Shown piece after piece: positions 1-9,653 of a stretch of 64,000 bases of DNA. The DNA is from Acinetobacter baumannii (GTDB lineage Bacteria > Pseudomonadota > Gammaproteobacteria > Pseudomonadales > Moraxellaceae). The position numbers and the translations under genes are program-made. How positions within the stretch are numbered: position 1 is the stretch's first letter; each line of letters begins with the position of its first letter. Where the stretch lies: positions 62,001 to 126,000 of the forward strand of contig NZ_JADVOP010000002.1 of NCBI RefSeq assembly GCF_016508585.1, read 5' to 3'. The notes beneath the pieces were generated by a model, which made no database searches, was not told where the DNA came from, and was given only the letters and a program-made list of their open reading frames with translations.

Positions 1-138
1 AATCAATACTGCTTGGCTGATTAATGATAAGTTTTTGATTTAATGCTGTTAATTATAGTTTTGTGTTTAAGTTATATATTATAAACGCCCCCTACAAATT
101 TAACTCATTCAATTTAAACGGATAGGGGGATGCTACTT

Positions 139-600
139 TCAAGCTTTTTGTAATGCTTTTAAGTCTTCTAAAACTTGCTCAGCATGTCCAGCCGCTTTCA
201 CTTTGCGATATTCCTTGATCAATTTGCCTTGATGATAGATAAATGTTGAGCGTTCAATGCCCATTACTTTTTTACCATACATATTTTTTTCTTTGATCAC
301 ATCAAAGTGTTTGCACAACACCTCGTCTTTGTCACTGATCAGATTAATGCTCAATGACTGCTTTTCAGTAAAGTTTTGGTGAGCCTTTACTGAATCCCGA
401 GATACACCAATTATCGTGGTATTTAAAGCATCAAATTGATTTTTAATGCATGAAAAACCCACGGCTTGGGTAGTACATCCTGGTGTTGAATCTTTCGGAT
501 AAAAATACAGTACCAACCATTCAGTACTTAATTCAGTCAAATTGATTTCACCCGTGGTGGTTGGAAAATTTTGATTCGGGAGTTTGATCTGTTCAGTCAT
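139..600 (-). CDS. bcp: Peroxiredoxin, Bcp/PrxQ type
   Basis: Thiol peroxidase of the Bcp/PrxQ family, which reduces hydrogen peroxide and organic peroxides in the cytoplasm using thioredoxin. The protein has 153 residues, the normal length. The peroxidatic cysteine is C42 in the motif STPGCT, after the YFYPKD strand typical of the family. The usual second cysteine five residues later is absent (residue 47 is Val); C51 is the nearest alternative. The start ATG overlaps the stop of the upstream PP-loop gene by 4 bp (ATGA), so the two are probably translationally coupled. The family assignment is firm; the exact peroxidase mechanism is open. Confidence 0.9.
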   Translation of the reverse strand: MTEQIKLPNQNFPTTTGEINLTELSTEWLVLYFYPKDSTPGCTTQAVGFSCIKNQFDALNTTIIGVSRDSVKAHQNFTEKQSLSINLISDKDEVLCKHFDVIKEKNMYGKKVMGIERSTFIYHQGKLIKEYRKVKAAGHAEQVLEDLKALQKA

Positions 601-1316
601 AGGGATCCTTCAAGATGGTTGTGTTTAAGTTGTAGTGTTAAAAAGGCATAATTTTCATGATAGAGAATATCACCTTTATCAAGCAAAAGTGGGGCTTTAA
701 AAATAGGACCATCAATCAGTGTCGTATGAAATTCTCCTGCTTCACCACAAGGATCAATTCCACGTGCAATCAATTCTTTTACAAACTCAAAGTTTAGAAT
801 TTTACCCAGATCTTCAACCCGCATACCTAGATTTAAGTTGATCGTGACAATCATGCTGACAAAACCTAATTCAATAAATTCACTGACAATGTCAAGCCGC
901 GGTTTCTGCCATAAAGGCATGACCAGACTTAATCCACTTCGGTCACATACAGACTGATTCCATTGTGCAGGTTGAATCAGATCAATGTCTCCAGTCACGA
1001 GTGTTTCAGCGCCTAATTGTTTTGCTTGACTCAGTAGACTTAAAAACTGTTGTTCATAGTCATTCCAAGTTGCTGATGCCTTTAATATCGGTAAACCAAT
1101 CAACTCAGCCTGTGCATCGATGACCTCAAGTGACATTGCGTGTGAACGAGATTTAAGTCCTTGTTCTTCGAGCATGACAATGAGAACAAGGGCTTCTCCA
1201 GATTGCAATGCATGATATAAGGCGAGACTGCTATCTTTACCACCACTATATGATGCAACAAACTTTTGCTGTTGTATTACAGTTCTTTTCCATGAAGTAT
1301 GCATCGAATATACCAT
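597..1316 (-). CDS. PP-loop ATPase, diphthine--ammonia ligase-like (Dph6/MJ0570 family)
   Basis: Adenine nucleotide alpha hydrolase of the Dph6-like family. The PP-loop SGGKDS lies at residues 24-29, and later family motifs GDIDLIQP and GEAGEFHT are present. Eukaryotic Dph6 amidates diphthine on EF2, which bacteria lack, so the bacterial substrate is unknown. Two in-frame ATG starts are possible (1316 and 1304), neither with a strong ribosome binding site. The terminator of the upstream gene ends only 11 bp before 1316, so transcription must come from read-through or a promoter inside that gene. Overlaps bcp by 4 bp. Confidence 0.8.
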   Translation of the reverse strand: MVYSMHTSWKRTVIQQQKFVASYSGGKDSSLALYHALQSGEALVLIVMLEEQGLKSRSHAMSLEVIDAQAELIGLPILKASATWNDYEQQFLSLLSQAKQLGAETLVTGDIDLIQPAQWNQSVCDRSGLSLVMPLWQKPRLDIVSEFIELGFVSMIVTINLNLGMRVEDLGKILNFEFVKELIARGIDPCGEAGEFHTTLIDGPIFKAPLLLDKGDILYHENYAFLTLQLKHNHLEGSL

Positions 1317-1327
1317 GTACGTATAAA

Positions 1328-1351
1328 AAGAGCCTGCATAGGCAGGCTCTT
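1328..1351 (-). terminator. Rho-independent terminator of the queE-queC operon
   Basis: A perfect 10-bp stem (AAGAGCCTGC, 1328-1337, with 1342-1351) and a 4-nt loop, followed on the minus strand by a run of five T. It lies 14 bp after the stop codon of the small secreted protein gene. Confidence 0.85.
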
Positions 1352-1365
1352 AAACATAACTCGAA

Positions 1366-1776
1366 TTATTTCTTCGCTTGTGCAGCTTTCATTGCTTCTT
1401 CAGTTAAGGTTTTTAATTTACCTGTTAACTGAGGACCAAAACAAGTTTGAAGGTCTTGGTTATTTTTTTGAACAAAAGCTAATGTCGCAGGGCTTTTCTT
1501 TTGGTTGATGGCACTTTGGATTTGCCATTTCTGATCGTTGGTTAATTTACCATCAGACTCAACAGCACACGTACAGTATTTGCTCACCTCAGCGGCAGTG
1601 AGCTTTCCACCTTTCGCGGTTTCTGTTTTACATACACCAATCAGTGCAGATTTAACATTGGCACTTTTATAGGCTTGTTGAATTGCATTTGACTCAGCAG
1701 CGAAAGCCGTCGATCCCATTAAAGCCGAAGCTGAAAATAAAGCAGAAAGAATAAGACTTGATTTTAAATTTTTCAT
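1366..1776 (-). CDS. Small secreted cysteine-containing protein, function unknown
   Basis: A 136-residue protein with a clear signal peptide: Lys near the N-terminus, a hydrophobic core, and a predicted cleavage after AFA near residue 25. The mature part has four cysteines in a C...CxC...C arrangement and Lys/Gln-rich helices. The ATG at 1776 was chosen because it begins the signal peptide; the frame stays open further upstream but runs into queC. It follows queC by 13 bp and is probably co-transcribed with it, yet nothing links it to queuosine synthesis. I do not recognise the family; it is probably periplasmic. Confidence 0.75.
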   Translation of the reverse strand: MKNLKSSLILSALFSASALMGSTAFAAESNAIQQAYKSANVKSALIGVCKTETAKGGKLTAAEVSKYCTCAVESDGKLTNDQKWQIQSAINQKKSPATLAFVQKNNQDLQTCFGPQLTGKLKTLTEEAMKAAQAKK

Positions 1777-1789
1777 AAACAGTACCTTG

Positions 1790-2461
1790 TTATTGCGGTA
1801 TATAACGTGTCGGGTCTGCAACACCTGCATCTTTGAAGCCTTCTTTACGAAGTCGGCAGCTATCACATTTGCCACAAGCACGTCCTTGGTCATCTGCTTG
1901 GTAGCATGAAACCGTTTGACTATAGTCTACGCCATGTTCGATCCCTAAGCGTATTATATTCGCTTTGGATAAATGTAACAGAGGTGTTTCAAATTTAAGA
2001 GGTTTTCCTTCTACTCCAACTTTAGTAGCTAGTCGGGCCATATTGGCGAAAGCTTCGATAAATTCAGGACGACAGTCAGGATATCCTGAATAATCAACAG
2101 CATTGATACCGATCACAATGGCTTGGGCATCAAAAACTTCCGCTGCTGCGAGTGCGTAAGACAGGAAAATAGTGTTACGTGCTGGAACATAAGTTACAGG
2201 AATACCATCAGTTTCATGATCAGGCACATCAATGTTATGGTCTGTAAGTGCAGAACCACCTAAGTTACCCAAATCAATATTGATCACACGATGTTCTACA
2301 CCAGCATTTTTCGTTAATGCGCGTGCCGCATCAAGTTCGGTGGTTGAGCGTTGACCATACATAAAACTTAATGCGATACAGTCGTAATTGGCTTGAGCCC
2401 ATGCTAAGCAAGTTGTTGAGTCTAAGCCACCAGATAGCAAAACTATGGCACGAGGGCGCAT
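1790..2461 (-). CDS. queC: 7-cyano-7-deazaguanine (preQ0) synthase QueC
   Basis: ATP-dependent conversion of 7-carboxy-7-deazaguanine to preQ0 in the queuosine pathway. The PP-loop SGGLDS is at residues 10-15. The zinc site is complete: C186, C196, C199 and C202, in the same order as in characterised QueC. The ATG at 2461 is preferred over a TTG six bases upstream because a GGAG ribosome binding site sits 8 bp before the ATG and only 2 bp before the TTG. It follows queE by 35 bp on the same strand, so the two act in consecutive steps from one transcript. Confidence 0.95.
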   Translation of the reverse strand: MRPRAIVLLSGGLDSTTCLAWAQANYDCIALSFMYGQRSTTELDAARALTKNAGVEHRVINIDLGNLGGSALTDHNIDVPDHETDGIPVTYVPARNTIFLSYALAAAEVFDAQAIVIGINAVDYSGYPDCRPEFIEAFANMARLATKVGVEGKPLKFETPLLHLSKANIIRLGIEHGVDYSQTVSCYQADDQGRACGKCDSCRLRKEGFKDAGVADPTRYIPQ

Positions 2462-2496
2462 ATCCAATTCTCCAAATATTAATAAATAACGGTAGA

Positions 2497-3207
2497 TTAA
2501 CGACCAGTTTCATCATTCCAAAGCAATTTATGTAACTGCAATTGGAAACGAACAGGGAGATGGTCTTCTAAAATCCATTGGGCTAAATCACGTGCCAGTT
2601 GTGGTAAACGTGTAGCACCTTTTTCAACAGCAAAAGCAGGTGAGAACCATACCGTGCTGACTTTTTGATTTAAAGCATAGTGTTCTACTTGCTGTTTTGA
2701 CCATTCATAGTCTTCACGATTACAAATCACAAATTTGATTTGGTCGTGTTGGGTCAAATGCTCAAAGTTACTGATTAAATTTCGAGTTACTTCACCTGAA
2801 GTTGGTGTTTTTAAATCTAAAACTTTTGAAACACGAGGGTCAACTTTGGAAACATCCAGTGCACCACTGGTTTCTAAAGAAACCTCACAGCCCAAATCAG
2901 CAAGACGTTGCATTAATGGCAGTGCATTGGGTTGAGCAAGTGGCTCTCCACCTGTAACACAAACATAGGGGGTTTTATAATCTAAAGCTGTTTGAATAAT
3001 TTGATCAAGTGATTGGCGTTCACCACCTTCAAAAGAATAAGTGGTATCACAATAGGTGCAACGCAGTGGGCAGCCTGTTAATCGAATGAAAACAGTAGGT
3101 AAACCTAAGGTGTTTGCCTCACCCTGTAATGAATAGAAAATCTCCGTGATACGCAATCCCGCAGATGGATCAGAAACAGGAATAGTTGAAGAACGAAGAG
3201 AACTCAT
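2497..3207 (-). CDS. queE: 7-carboxy-7-deazaguanine synthase QueE
   Basis: Radical SAM enzyme that contracts the ring of 6-carboxytetrahydropterin to 7-carboxy-7-deazaguanine, the step before QueC. The 4Fe-4S motif is the standard CxxxCxxC form (C46, C50, C53; CPLRCTYC), followed by the VTGGEP strand that contacts SAM. At 236 residues it is normal for the family. The ATG at 3207 is preferred over a GTG 12 bp upstream. It is the first gene of a minus-strand operon with queC. QueD and FolE are not in this window. Confidence 0.93.
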   Translation of the reverse strand: MSSLRSSTIPVSDPSAGLRITEIFYSLQGEANTLGLPTVFIRLTGCPLRCTYCDTTYSFEGGERQSLDQIIQTALDYKTPYVCVTGGEPLAQPNALPLMQRLADLGCEVSLETSGALDVSKVDPRVSKVLDLKTPTSGEVTRNLISNFEHLTQHDQIKFVICNREDYEWSKQQVEHYALNQKVSTVWFSPAFAVEKGATRLPQLARDLAQWILEDHLPVRFQLQLHKLLWNDETGR

Positions 3208-3236
3208 GAGATTTACCACAGATTACAAAATGAAAA

Positions 3237-3266
3237 ATCTCTACGATCATTGTTGGTCGTAGAGAT
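3237..3266 (-). terminator. Terminator-like hairpin downstream of dapD
   Basis: Perfect 10-bp inverted repeat (ATCTCTACGA at 3237-3246 with 3257-3266), 10-nt loop, followed on the minus strand by TTTTTC. It lies about 75 bp after the dapD stop and 30 bp before the queE start, and probably separates the two transcripts. Confidence 0.7.
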
Positions 3267-3291
3267 GGGAGTGTTGATGACCCCGCTTGAT

Positions 3292-3320
3292 GACTTTAAA
3301 TATATAGTAAATTTAAAGTC
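3292..3320. repeat. Inverted repeat between dapD and queE
   Basis: A 10-bp perfect dyad (GACTTTAAAT at 3292-3301, ATTTAAAGTC at 3311-3320) with a 9-bp AT-rich centre, 20 bp past the dapD stop codon. There is no T-run, so it may be an mRNA 3'-end stem or an operator for queE rather than a second terminator. Confidence 0.4.
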
Positions 3321-3339
3321 AACCAAGAATGAATGAAGC

Positions 3340-4161
3340 TTAGTCTTCGCGAAGTAATTCGTTCAAGCTGGTTTTAGCACGAGTTTTCGCATCTACTTTT
3401 TTAACAATAATTGCTGCATATAAGCTATATGTACCACATTTAGATGGTAGGCTGCCTGAAACAACCACTGACCCTGCTGGTACACGTCCATAATGGATTT
3501 CACCAGTTTCACGATCATAGATCTTGGTGGATTGACCGATGAAAACCCCCATTGAAATTACAGAGCCTTCTTCAACAATCACACCTTCAACAATTTCAGA
3601 ACGTGCGCCGATAAAGCAATTGTCTTCAATGATTGTTGGGTTGGCTTGAAGTGGCTCAAGTACACCACCAATACCCACACCACCTGAAAGGTGGACGTTT
3701 TTACCAATTTGAGCGCATGAACCTACTGTTGCCCAAGTATCAACCATTGTACCTTCATCTACATAGGCACCGATATTGACGTATGATGGCATCAATACAA
3801 CATTTTTAGCTTGGAAAGAACCTTTACGTGCCACAGCAGGAGGCACCACACGTACACCAGCTGCTTTAAATTGTTCTTCTGTCCAACCTTTGAATTTAGT
3901 CTCTACTTTATCATAAAAACGAAGGTCACAAGACTCGATCGGTTTGTTATCATTTAATTTAAAAGACAATAAAACAGCTTTTTTCAACCATTGGTGAACC
4001 ACCCATTCACCGTCAATTTTTTCAGCTACGCGAAGTGTACCATTATCCAAACCTGCAATAGCTTCTTCTACAGCTTGACGTACTTCAGCAGGGCAATCTA
4101 CTGCTGTAAAGTTGGCACGGTTTTCGAACGCTTGTTCAATGATCGTTGAAAGCTGAGACAT
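3340..4161 (-). CDS. dapD: 2,3,4,5-tetrahydropyridine-2,6-dicarboxylate N-succinyltransferase
   Basis: Succinylates tetrahydrodipicolinate in the lysine/meso-diaminopimelate pathway (cytoplasm, trimer). The protein has 273 residues, as expected. An N-terminal helical domain is followed by a left-handed beta-helix of hexapeptide repeats (about residues 105-235) with the family segments [17 protein letters not shown] and [11 protein letters not shown]. The ATG at 4161 has a GGAAGG ribosome binding site at normal spacing; the frame extends five codons further without support. It stands alone, bounded downstream by a terminator-like hairpin. Confidence 0.96.
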   Translation of the reverse strand: MSQLSTIIEQAFENRANFTAVDCPAEVRQAVEEAIAGLDNGTLRVAEKIDGEWVVHQWLKKAVLLSFKLNDNKPIESCDLRFYDKVETKFKGWTEEQFKAAGVRVVPPAVARKGSFQAKNVVLMPSYVNIGAYVDEGTMVDTWATVGSCAQIGKNVHLSGGVGIGGVLEPLQANPTIIEDNCFIGARSEIVEGVIVEEGSVISMGVFIGQSTKIYDRETGEIHYGRVPAGSVVVSGSLPSKCGTYSLYAAIIVKKVDAKTRAKTSLNELLRED

Positions 4162-4464
4162 AATCATCCTTCCCAAAAAAATTTTAAAGATTCTACACCA
4201 AATTAGACTTGGTTTAGAGATAAAATCGGCTCTAATCGAAAAAACTCATCCCATAATTTAAAATAATATAACTGAAATCCGTGATTATTAAGATTTCGTT
4301 AAATTTTTATCTTTTTAAAACAACAATTAATATTCATTTGTATCAAAAAATAACAAAAAGCAATCAATTTGCCTATTAATTGTGTAGATCAAATCACATA
4401 TTATTTTTTCGAACCAAACACATTAATGATTAAAGAACAAACTCTATTTTTTGAGGAGACATAA
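4162..4464. promoter_or_regulatory. Divergent intergenic region, dapD / OmpW-like gene
   Basis: About 300 bp without a gene, very AT-rich, carrying the promoters of two divergent genes. The plus-strand gene has a strong AGGAG ribosome binding site at 4453-4457. I see no convincing operator or riboswitch, and did not find a match good enough to name a -35/-10 pair. Confidence 0.4.
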
Positions 4465-5214
4465 ATGAAAGTGTTAAAACTATTAGCGGTAACAGCTGCA
4501 TTATCTGCTTCTGGTCTAGCAATGGCTGATGGGTCTGTTGTTGATCAAGGTTATGCTTTTGAAGCTAATCAATTAATTCCGACAGGTGCTCGTCTTGAGG
4601 TAGGTACAACTGGTTACGGTGGTGCTTTACTCTGGACTGCTAACCCATATGTTGGTTTAGCATTGGGTTATAATGGTGGTGATATTTCTTGGTCAAACGA
4701 TTTGTCTATTGATGGCACTAAATATGACATGGATTTAGACAATAACCTGACATATTTAAATGCTGAAATTCGTCCTTGGGGTGCAAGTCAGAATGCATTG
4801 GCTCAGGGGCTTTATGTAGCTGCTGGTGTAGGCTATGTAGACAGTAAATATGATTTAAAGAAATCATTACATAACTCAAATGATACTTTGAAAATTGATG
4901 GTAAAAACTATTATGCGCCAACAGGTAATGGTAGTATCAATGGTAAAGTAGATTATGATAATCAAATTGCACCATACATCGGTTTTGGTTGGGCTCCAAA
5001 AATTACCAAGAATATAGGTGTATTTGGCGAAGTTGGCGCTTATTATACAGGTAATCCATCAGCTAACCTAAAAGCTGTTGGTTTACAAGAAGTGGGTAGT
5101 TTAGATCCTACTTCTGGTGCAGATGCAGCAAATCGTTTAGAAAATAAAATTCGTAATGATGACAAATATCAATGGCTTCCAGTTGGTAAAGTCGGTGTGA
5201 GTTATCACTGGTAA
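4465..5214 (+). CDS. Outer-membrane beta-barrel protein, OmpW-like
   Basis: A 249-residue outer-membrane protein. The signal peptide ends at AMA (residue 21). Amphipathic strands follow, rich in Gly, Tyr and Trp, such as GYGGALLWTANPYVGLALGYNGG and IAPYIGFGWAPK; the chain ends in Trp, as BAM-inserted barrels require. The length and strand pattern fit the 8-stranded OmpW group, with long extracellular loops near residues 125-160 and 205-235. OmpW-type barrels pass small hydrophobic molecules, but the ligand here is unknown. Single gene with its own promoter region and terminator. Confidence 0.8.
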   Translation: MKVLKLLAVTAALSASGLAMADGSVVDQGYAFEANQLIPTGARLEVGTTGYGGALLWTANPYVGLALGYNGGDISWSNDLSIDGTKYDMDLDNNLTYLNAEIRPWGASQNALAQGLYVAAGVGYVDSKYDLKKSLHNSNDTLKIDGKNYYAPTGNGSINGKVDYDNQIAPYIGFGWAPKITKNIGVFGEVGAYYTGNPSANLKAVGLQEVGSLDPTSGADAANRLENKIRNDDKYQWLPVGKVGVSYHW

Positions 5215-5234
5215 TTCATTACGAATAGGTACAT

Positions 5235-5260
5235 AAAAAACGAGCTTCGGCTCGTTTTTT
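5235..5260 (+). terminator. Terminator with UUCG tetraloop
   Basis: An 11-bp stem AAAAAACGAGC / GCTCGTTTTTT closed by a TTCG loop, 20 bp after the OmpW-like stop. The A- and T-runs on both sides let it serve the convergent fadL-like gene too. Confidence 0.92.
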
Positions 5261-5284
5261 ATTGATTGAGGCAATCAAAATAAT

Positions 5285-6502
5285 TTAAAAACGATATCCC
5301 ATTCGAATTCCGTGTGCAAATGCAACATTTCGACCCACTTCAGCTAAAGTTGAATTTTGAGTAATTGGATTGTTTGCATCCAGATCTGCTACTTTTGCTT
5401 TCTGAAATCGAAAATACTTTATGCCATAGGAAATAAAACTGTTTTTATTAAAGTTGTACATACCGCCTAAGCCTAATGCATAAAAGCCATCGGAGGGATT
5501 GAGTGTTCCGGCGGGATTATCATTGCCCGAATCCCAAGACAAATCAGTTGTGGTCAGCCATTGATCTGAAAACATATGGGCAATACCGAGTTTTGCAGAC
5601 CATTGATTTTTTTTATAATCAATCAAATTGAACGGTTTGATGAATTCAGGATATTGTTGTACTGCATAATCAACCACAGCAGAAAATTGTCTGGGTTGAA
5701 TTTCAAAGTCTTTCCAATTGACCCAACGAAGCTGACTATAAAGAATATTGTTTGCTGTTAATCCAGACTGAATTTCTAGATTTAGGGATTGTGGTGTGGA
5801 AATTTGAGTTTTTTCAAAAGGCACCACAGCTAAACTTTGACCTGAGATGTATTCTGCAACTGTTGCTTGATGATTGATTTTAGAACGATAGGTCAGTGAG
5901 CTTTTTAAGGCATATTCTGGAATTTGATAACTTAAGCCTGTTAGCCATCCATAACCCGCACTTTGTTCAAATTTTGCTTGATAACCACTCATGGCAGAAT
6001 AGTTTGTACCAAAAACATTTAATTTACCTTCAAATTGCTGATAAACCGCTCCTGTGTAGATGTTCCAGTGTGAAGTAGGCTGGTAACCCAAGAGCATGGT
6101 CAGATTTTGACTGTCAAAATTAAACTGTCCAGACTCTAGAAGTGCTTTTCCATGATCACTCTGCGGACGGTATTGATAGGCAATGTCAACGCCATAAGGT
6201 TGGTCGTAGATAAAACCAAATGACCACTGTGCTGCGATTTGTAGTTTTGCTGCTGCATTGACAAAATGATAAGTATTAATCAAATTGCCTGTAGAAAAAT
6301 CATGAATGCCTTGTTGTTTCAATTCCTCTCGTTGAGGTAATTGTCCGGATACATCGGCATAAAGTTCAGCGTAAGACAGTTCGATATAATGCTTGGGCTC
6401 AAGAAAAGTACGGATGGATTGATCAGATTTCTCCATAGCTGCGGCATGACTAAATAGAGGAAGCACGCCTCCAATAGCTAAACTCCAGATCCGATGATTC
6501 AT
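5285..6502 (-). CDS. FadL/OmpP1/TodX-family outer-membrane transporter
   Basis: A 405-residue outer-membrane protein of the long-chain fatty acid transporter family, which moves hydrophobic compounds across the outer membrane. A signal peptide ends near residue 22 (SHA-AA). The N-terminal mature segment should form the luminal hatch, followed by a 14-stranded barrel ending in the aromatic signature GMRMGYRF. Family-typical stretches include GWLTGLSYQIPEYALKSS and the WKDFEIQP-like turn. ATG at 6502 was chosen over an upstream TTG; GGGGACA precedes it. The substrate cannot be named from sequence. Confidence 0.82.
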   Translation of the reverse strand: MNHRIWSLAIGGVLPLFSHAAAMEKSDQSIRTFLEPKHYIELSYAELYADVSGQLPQREELKQQGIHDFSTGNLINTYHFVNAAAKLQIAAQWSFGFIYDQPYGVDIAYQYRPQSDHGKALLESGQFNFDSQNLTMLLGYQPTSHWNIYTGAVYQQFEGKLNVFGTNYSAMSGYQAKFEQSAGYGWLTGLSYQIPEYALKSSLTYRSKINHQATVAEYISGQSLAVVPFEKTQISTPQSLNLEIQSGLTANNILYSQLRWVNWKDFEIQPRQFSAVVDYAVQQYPEFIKPFNLIDYKKNQWSAKLGIAHMFSDQWLTTTDLSWDSGNDNPAGTLNPSDGFYALGLGGMYNFNKNSFISYGIKYFRFQKAKVADLDANNPITQNSTLAEVGRNVAFAHGIRMGYRF

Positions 6503-6650
6503 CCTTGTCCCCAAAATGACAATATTAAAGTATGATTTAGGTTAAATTTTATACTAAAAAACTGTGCTTTTGAAAAATATTAAATAAAATCAATAATTTT
6601 AGTTTTTCTTAAATGTTTTTGCTGTGTATTTGAATGGTTGAATTAAAATA

Positions 6651-6680
6651 AAGACAGAGAACACTTTTGTACTCTGTCTT
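6651..6680 (-). terminator. Terminator of the cysB transcript
   Basis: Stem AAGACAGAG (6651-6659) with CTCTGTCTT (6672-6680), followed on the minus strand by TATTTT. It lies 20 bp past the cysB stop. Confidence 0.8.
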
Positions 6681-6699
6681 ATCTTTTGATCGATGAAAC

Positions 6700-7629
6700 T
6701 TAATCTTCAGGGTAGGCAATTTTCTTTAATGCTTTAATATCGGCTTCTGGCGAACAGAGTGAAATAAACTCATAACCATAACCCCGCAGTAAATGGCCTT
6801 TACGTACCGCAATCCAGGTGGTGTTTAAGCCAAAAATGTCCGTATCAATCTGTTTTAACCGATGATCACGTTCTGTATCGTATGCCACATCATTGACAAT
6901 ACCAACCCCCATTCCAAGCTCAACATAGGTTTTGATTACATCGGCATCGAGTGCTGACATGACGATATCGACATCAATATTGGCATCTTCAAAGGCTTTA
7001 TCGATTTTAGAACGACCCGTGAAACCACCGTGATAGGTGATAATAGGGTATTCAGCCAATTTTTCTAAAGTGATGTCTTTGGGATTGAGTTTGGTTAGAG
7101 GGTGGTCTTGTGGAGTAATAATGCTGTGTTTCCAATTATAGAATGGCACGCTTCCCAAATTATCTTCTGTTGTCAGTGATTCAGTTGCAATACCAATATC
7201 TGCAAGACCCAGGAGCAGCATTTCAGAAATTTCAACAGGGCTGGCTTGTTGCAAAATCAAATGTACTTTAGGAAAAGCTTTTTTAAACAAATTTACGATT
7301 GGAGGTAACACATAACGAGCTTGGGTATGTGTTGTTGCAATGGTTAATGTGCCCTCATCGACTTTATTGAAGTCATCCGCAAGACGTTTAATGTTGTCGG
7401 CATCAATCAACATACGTTCAACAATACTGAGCAAGGCTTGCCCGGGTTCGGTTAAGCCCAATAAACGTTTGCCTTTACGAACAAACAATTGTACACCTAA
7501 TTCATCTTCTAAATCTTTGATGTGTTTACTGACACCTGATTGCGATGTGTAAAGTGCTGCTGAAGCTTCAGTTAAATTGTAGTTTTGACGAACCGTTTCT
7601 CGGATAATTCGTAATTGTTGAAAGTTCAT
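6700..7629 (-). CDS. cysB: LysR-family sulfur regulator CysB
   Basis: Master activator of sulfate assimilation, which senses N-acetylserine/O-acetylserine. Residues 1-60 form the winged HTH with the CysB/Cbl signature NFQQLRIIRE and SQSGVSKHIKDLE; residues 90-300 are the periplasmic-binding-like co-inducer domain with TTHTQARY near residue 98. At 309 residues it is shorter than E. coli CysB (324), closer to Cbl. It is the last gene of the cysT-cysW-cysA direction, so position strongly supports a sulfur role. A GAGGT ribosome binding site precedes the ATG. Cbl is the alternative name. Confidence 0.88.
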   Translation of the reverse strand: MNFQQLRIIRETVRQNYNLTEASAALYTSQSGVSKHIKDLEDELGVQLFVRKGKRLLGLTEPGQALLSIVERMLIDADNIKRLADDFNKVDEGTLTIATTHTQARYVLPPIVNLFKKAFPKVHLILQQASPVEISEMLLLGLADIGIATESLTTEDNLGSVPFYNWKHSIITPQDHPLTKLNPKDITLEKLAEYPIITYHGGFTGRSKIDKAFEDANIDVDIVMSALDADVIKTYVELGMGVGIVNDVAYDTERDHRLKQIDTDIFGLNTTWIAVRKGHLLRGYGYEFISLCSPEADIKALKKIAYPED

Positions 7630-7650
7630 GATGTTCTATACCTCAGATGT

Positions 7651-7675
7651 GGATGAGTAGGGTGAATACTCATCC
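7651..7675 (-). repeat. Intercistronic hairpin between cysA and cysB
   Basis: Perfect 9-bp inverted repeat GGATGAGTA / TACTCATCC with a 7-nt centre, between the cysA stop and the cysB ribosome binding site. No T-run follows. It may stabilise the upstream message or cause partial termination that lowers cysB relative to the transporter. Confidence 0.45.
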
Positions 7676-7684
7676 TGTCGACGA

Positions 7685-8746
7685 TTACGCGACTTGATTT
7701 TCAAATAGGTGAAGTGTAGAAGCACTTACCCAAACTGTTTGATTTGGTCTGTATTGATGTAATTTTGCTTCTTCTGGATTTAAAGCAATTTCAATCAGTT
7801 GTCCCTGACGATCCTGTAATTCCGCCATGACTTTACCTGCAATCCATAATTCACGTAAGAAGGTCGCTTGAATTGCATTTTCAGTCGGCTGTGCGTGAAT
7901 TCTCAATTCGTTTGGTCGAGCAAAAGCAATCACTTTACCGTCAGCAGTCTTCTGTGCTGAAGGCAGTTGGATTCGATCATCACCGATTTGAATGATACCT
8001 TGATGATTTTCACCTTCAAAACGATTTGCCTGACCTAAAAAGTCAAACACAAATGGGGTTGCAGGCTTTTCATAGACTTCACGTGGTGAGCCAATCTGTT
8101 CGATATCACCTTTGTTCATCACCACGATTTGATCCGCCACTTCCAATGCTTCTTCTTGGTCATGGGTAACAAAAATAGAGGTGATATGCAATTCATCATG
8201 CAAGGTTCTGAGCCAACGACGCAATTCTTTACGAACCTTGGCATCGAGTGCACCGAAGGGTTCATCGAGTAATAATACGCGAGGTTCAACGGCTAAAGCA
8301 CGTGCCAAAGCAATACGTTGACGTTGACCACCAGACAGTTGCGCAGGATAGCGGTCTGCCAAGAAACCTAACTGAACCAAATCCAGCAAACGTGTGACAC
8401 GTTTTTTAATTTCGTTTTCATTTGGACGCGTAGATTTAGGGCGAACGCGTAAACCAAAGGCGATATTGTCATATACCGTCATATGGCGAAATAAAGCGTA
8501 GTGCTGAAATACAAAGCCCACTTGACGTTCACGTACGTGAATATTGGTTGCGTCCGTACCCTCAAGAATCACTTGACCGCGATCTGCTGATTCTAGACCG
8601 GCGATAATACGAAGCAGTGTGGTTTTACCGCAGCCTGAAGGTCCAAGTAAGGCAACCAGTTGACCTTCTGGAAAATCCAGTGAGATGTTTTTAAGTGCAT
8701 GGAATGCACCAAAGTTTTTTTCAATATTTTTAACTTGAATACTCAT
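7685..8746 (-). CDS. cysA: Sulfate/thiosulfate ABC transporter ATPase CysA
   Basis: ATP-binding subunit of the CysTWA sulfate importer. Walker A GPSGCGKT is at residues 35-42, the signature LSGGQ at 137-141, Walker B LLLDEP at 158-163, with the H-loop VTHDQEEA following. A C-terminal TOBE-like domain (about 240-350) is present; the 353-residue length matches CysA. The ATG at 8746 begins the family's MSIQVKNI; the frame continues 22 codons upstream into cysW and was not used. It follows cysW by 10 bp. Confidence 0.95.
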   Translation of the reverse strand: MSIQVKNIEKNFGAFHALKNISLDFPEGQLVALLGPSGCGKTTLLRIIAGLESADRGQVILEGTDATNIHVRERQVGFVFQHYALFRHMTVYDNIAFGLRVRPKSTRPNENEIKKRVTRLLDLVQLGFLADRYPAQLSGGQRQRIALARALAVEPRVLLLDEPFGALDAKVRKELRRWLRTLHDELHITSIFVTHDQEEALEVADQIVVMNKGDIEQIGSPREVYEKPATPFVFDFLGQANRFEGENHQGIIQIGDDRIQLPSAQKTADGKVIAFARPNELRIHAQPTENAIQATFLRELWIAGKVMAELQDRQGQLIEIALNPEEAKLHQYRPNQTVWVSASTLHLFENQVA

Positions 8747-8756
8747 GTGCAATTCC

Positions 8757-9653
8757 TTAAGAAACAGTAGATTCTTTACTTTCACGATCTTGTTTTTCTT
8801 GGCGATATTCAACCCATGTTTTTAAAATTAAGGTAATAATTGCCAAAAATGCCAACAAGGTCGAAACCGCAAAAGCAGCACTAATCGAATTTGGTTCGTT
8901 ATATAAAATTTCAATATGTAGCGGCAATGTATTGGTTTCGCCACGAATATGACCTGACACAACGGAAACTGCACCGAACTCGCCCATCGCACGGGCATTA
9001 CATAAAATCACGCCGTAGATCAGACCCCATTTGATATTGGGAATGGTAATTTTCCAAAAAGTCTGCCAGCCAGAAGCACCCAAAACAATGGCCGCCTCTT
9101 CTTCCTCTGTTCCTTGCGCCTCCATTAACGGAATCAACTCACGTGCAACAAAAGGAACTGTAATAAATACTGTGGCAATGATGATTGCAGGTGTGGCGTA
9201 CAGGATTTTGATATCATGTTCAATTAGCCATGATCCCATCCAGCCTTGCGAACCGAAGATCAGAACCAGCATCAAACCTGCAATGACAGGCGATACAGAA
9301 AATGGCGTATCGATAATCGTGGTGAGTATAGACTTTCCACGGAAATTAAACTTTGCTACACACCATGCTGCCGTGACACCAAAAATAACATTCAGTGGAA
9401 CGGCAATTGCTGCTGTCAGCAAAGTGAGTTTCACGGCAGACAATGTATAGGGATCGATCAATGAGGCGAAATAAACCTGAACGCCTTGTTTAAATGCCTC
9501 AACAAAAATCAGCACTAATGGAAGAACTAAACAGCCCAGAAAGAAAATCAATCCAATGATGAGTAAGGTATAACGTACCCATGTTGGTTCACGGGTTGCA
9601 TCACGAGATTGCAGTTTTTCAGCCAAAGCATTGCTGTTGGTATTTAAGCTCAT
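8757..9653 (-). CDS. cysW: Sulfate ABC transporter permease CysW
   Basis: Inner-membrane permease of the sulfate importer, 298 residues with six predicted transmembrane segments. The EAA loop contacting CysA is visible as [20 protein letters not shown], and the family segment [15 protein letters not shown] follows. The start at 9653 gives MSLNTN and overlaps the cysT stop in an ATGA junction, indicating coupled translation with its partner permease. Confidence 0.94.
   Translation of the reverse strand: MSLNTNSNALAEKLQSRDATREPTWVRYTLLIIGLIFFLGCLVLPLVLIFVEAFKQGVQVYFASLIDPYTLSAVKLTLLTAAIAVPLNVIFGVTAAWCVAKFNFRGKSILTTIIDTPFSVSPVIAGLMLVLIFGSQGWMGSWLIEHDIKILYATPAIIIATVFITVPFVARELIPLMEAQGTEEEEAAIVLGASGWQTFWKITIPNIKWGLIYGVILCNARAMGEFGAVSVVSGHIRGETNTLPLHIEILYNEPNSISAAFAVSTLLAFLAIITLILKTWVEYRQEKQDRESKESTVS

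Noticed and set aside
88..129. Inverted repeat CCCCCTA / TAGGGGG as terminator of bcp
   Set aside because: The arms are only 7 bp with a 28-nt loop and no T-run; too weak to list.
1777..1893. Longer form of the small secreted protein beginning inside queC
   Set aside because: The extension overlaps queC coding sequence and would bury the signal peptide.
3208..3339. preQ1 riboswitch before queE
   Set aside because: No preQ1 aptamer pattern; the hairpins are simple inverted repeats.
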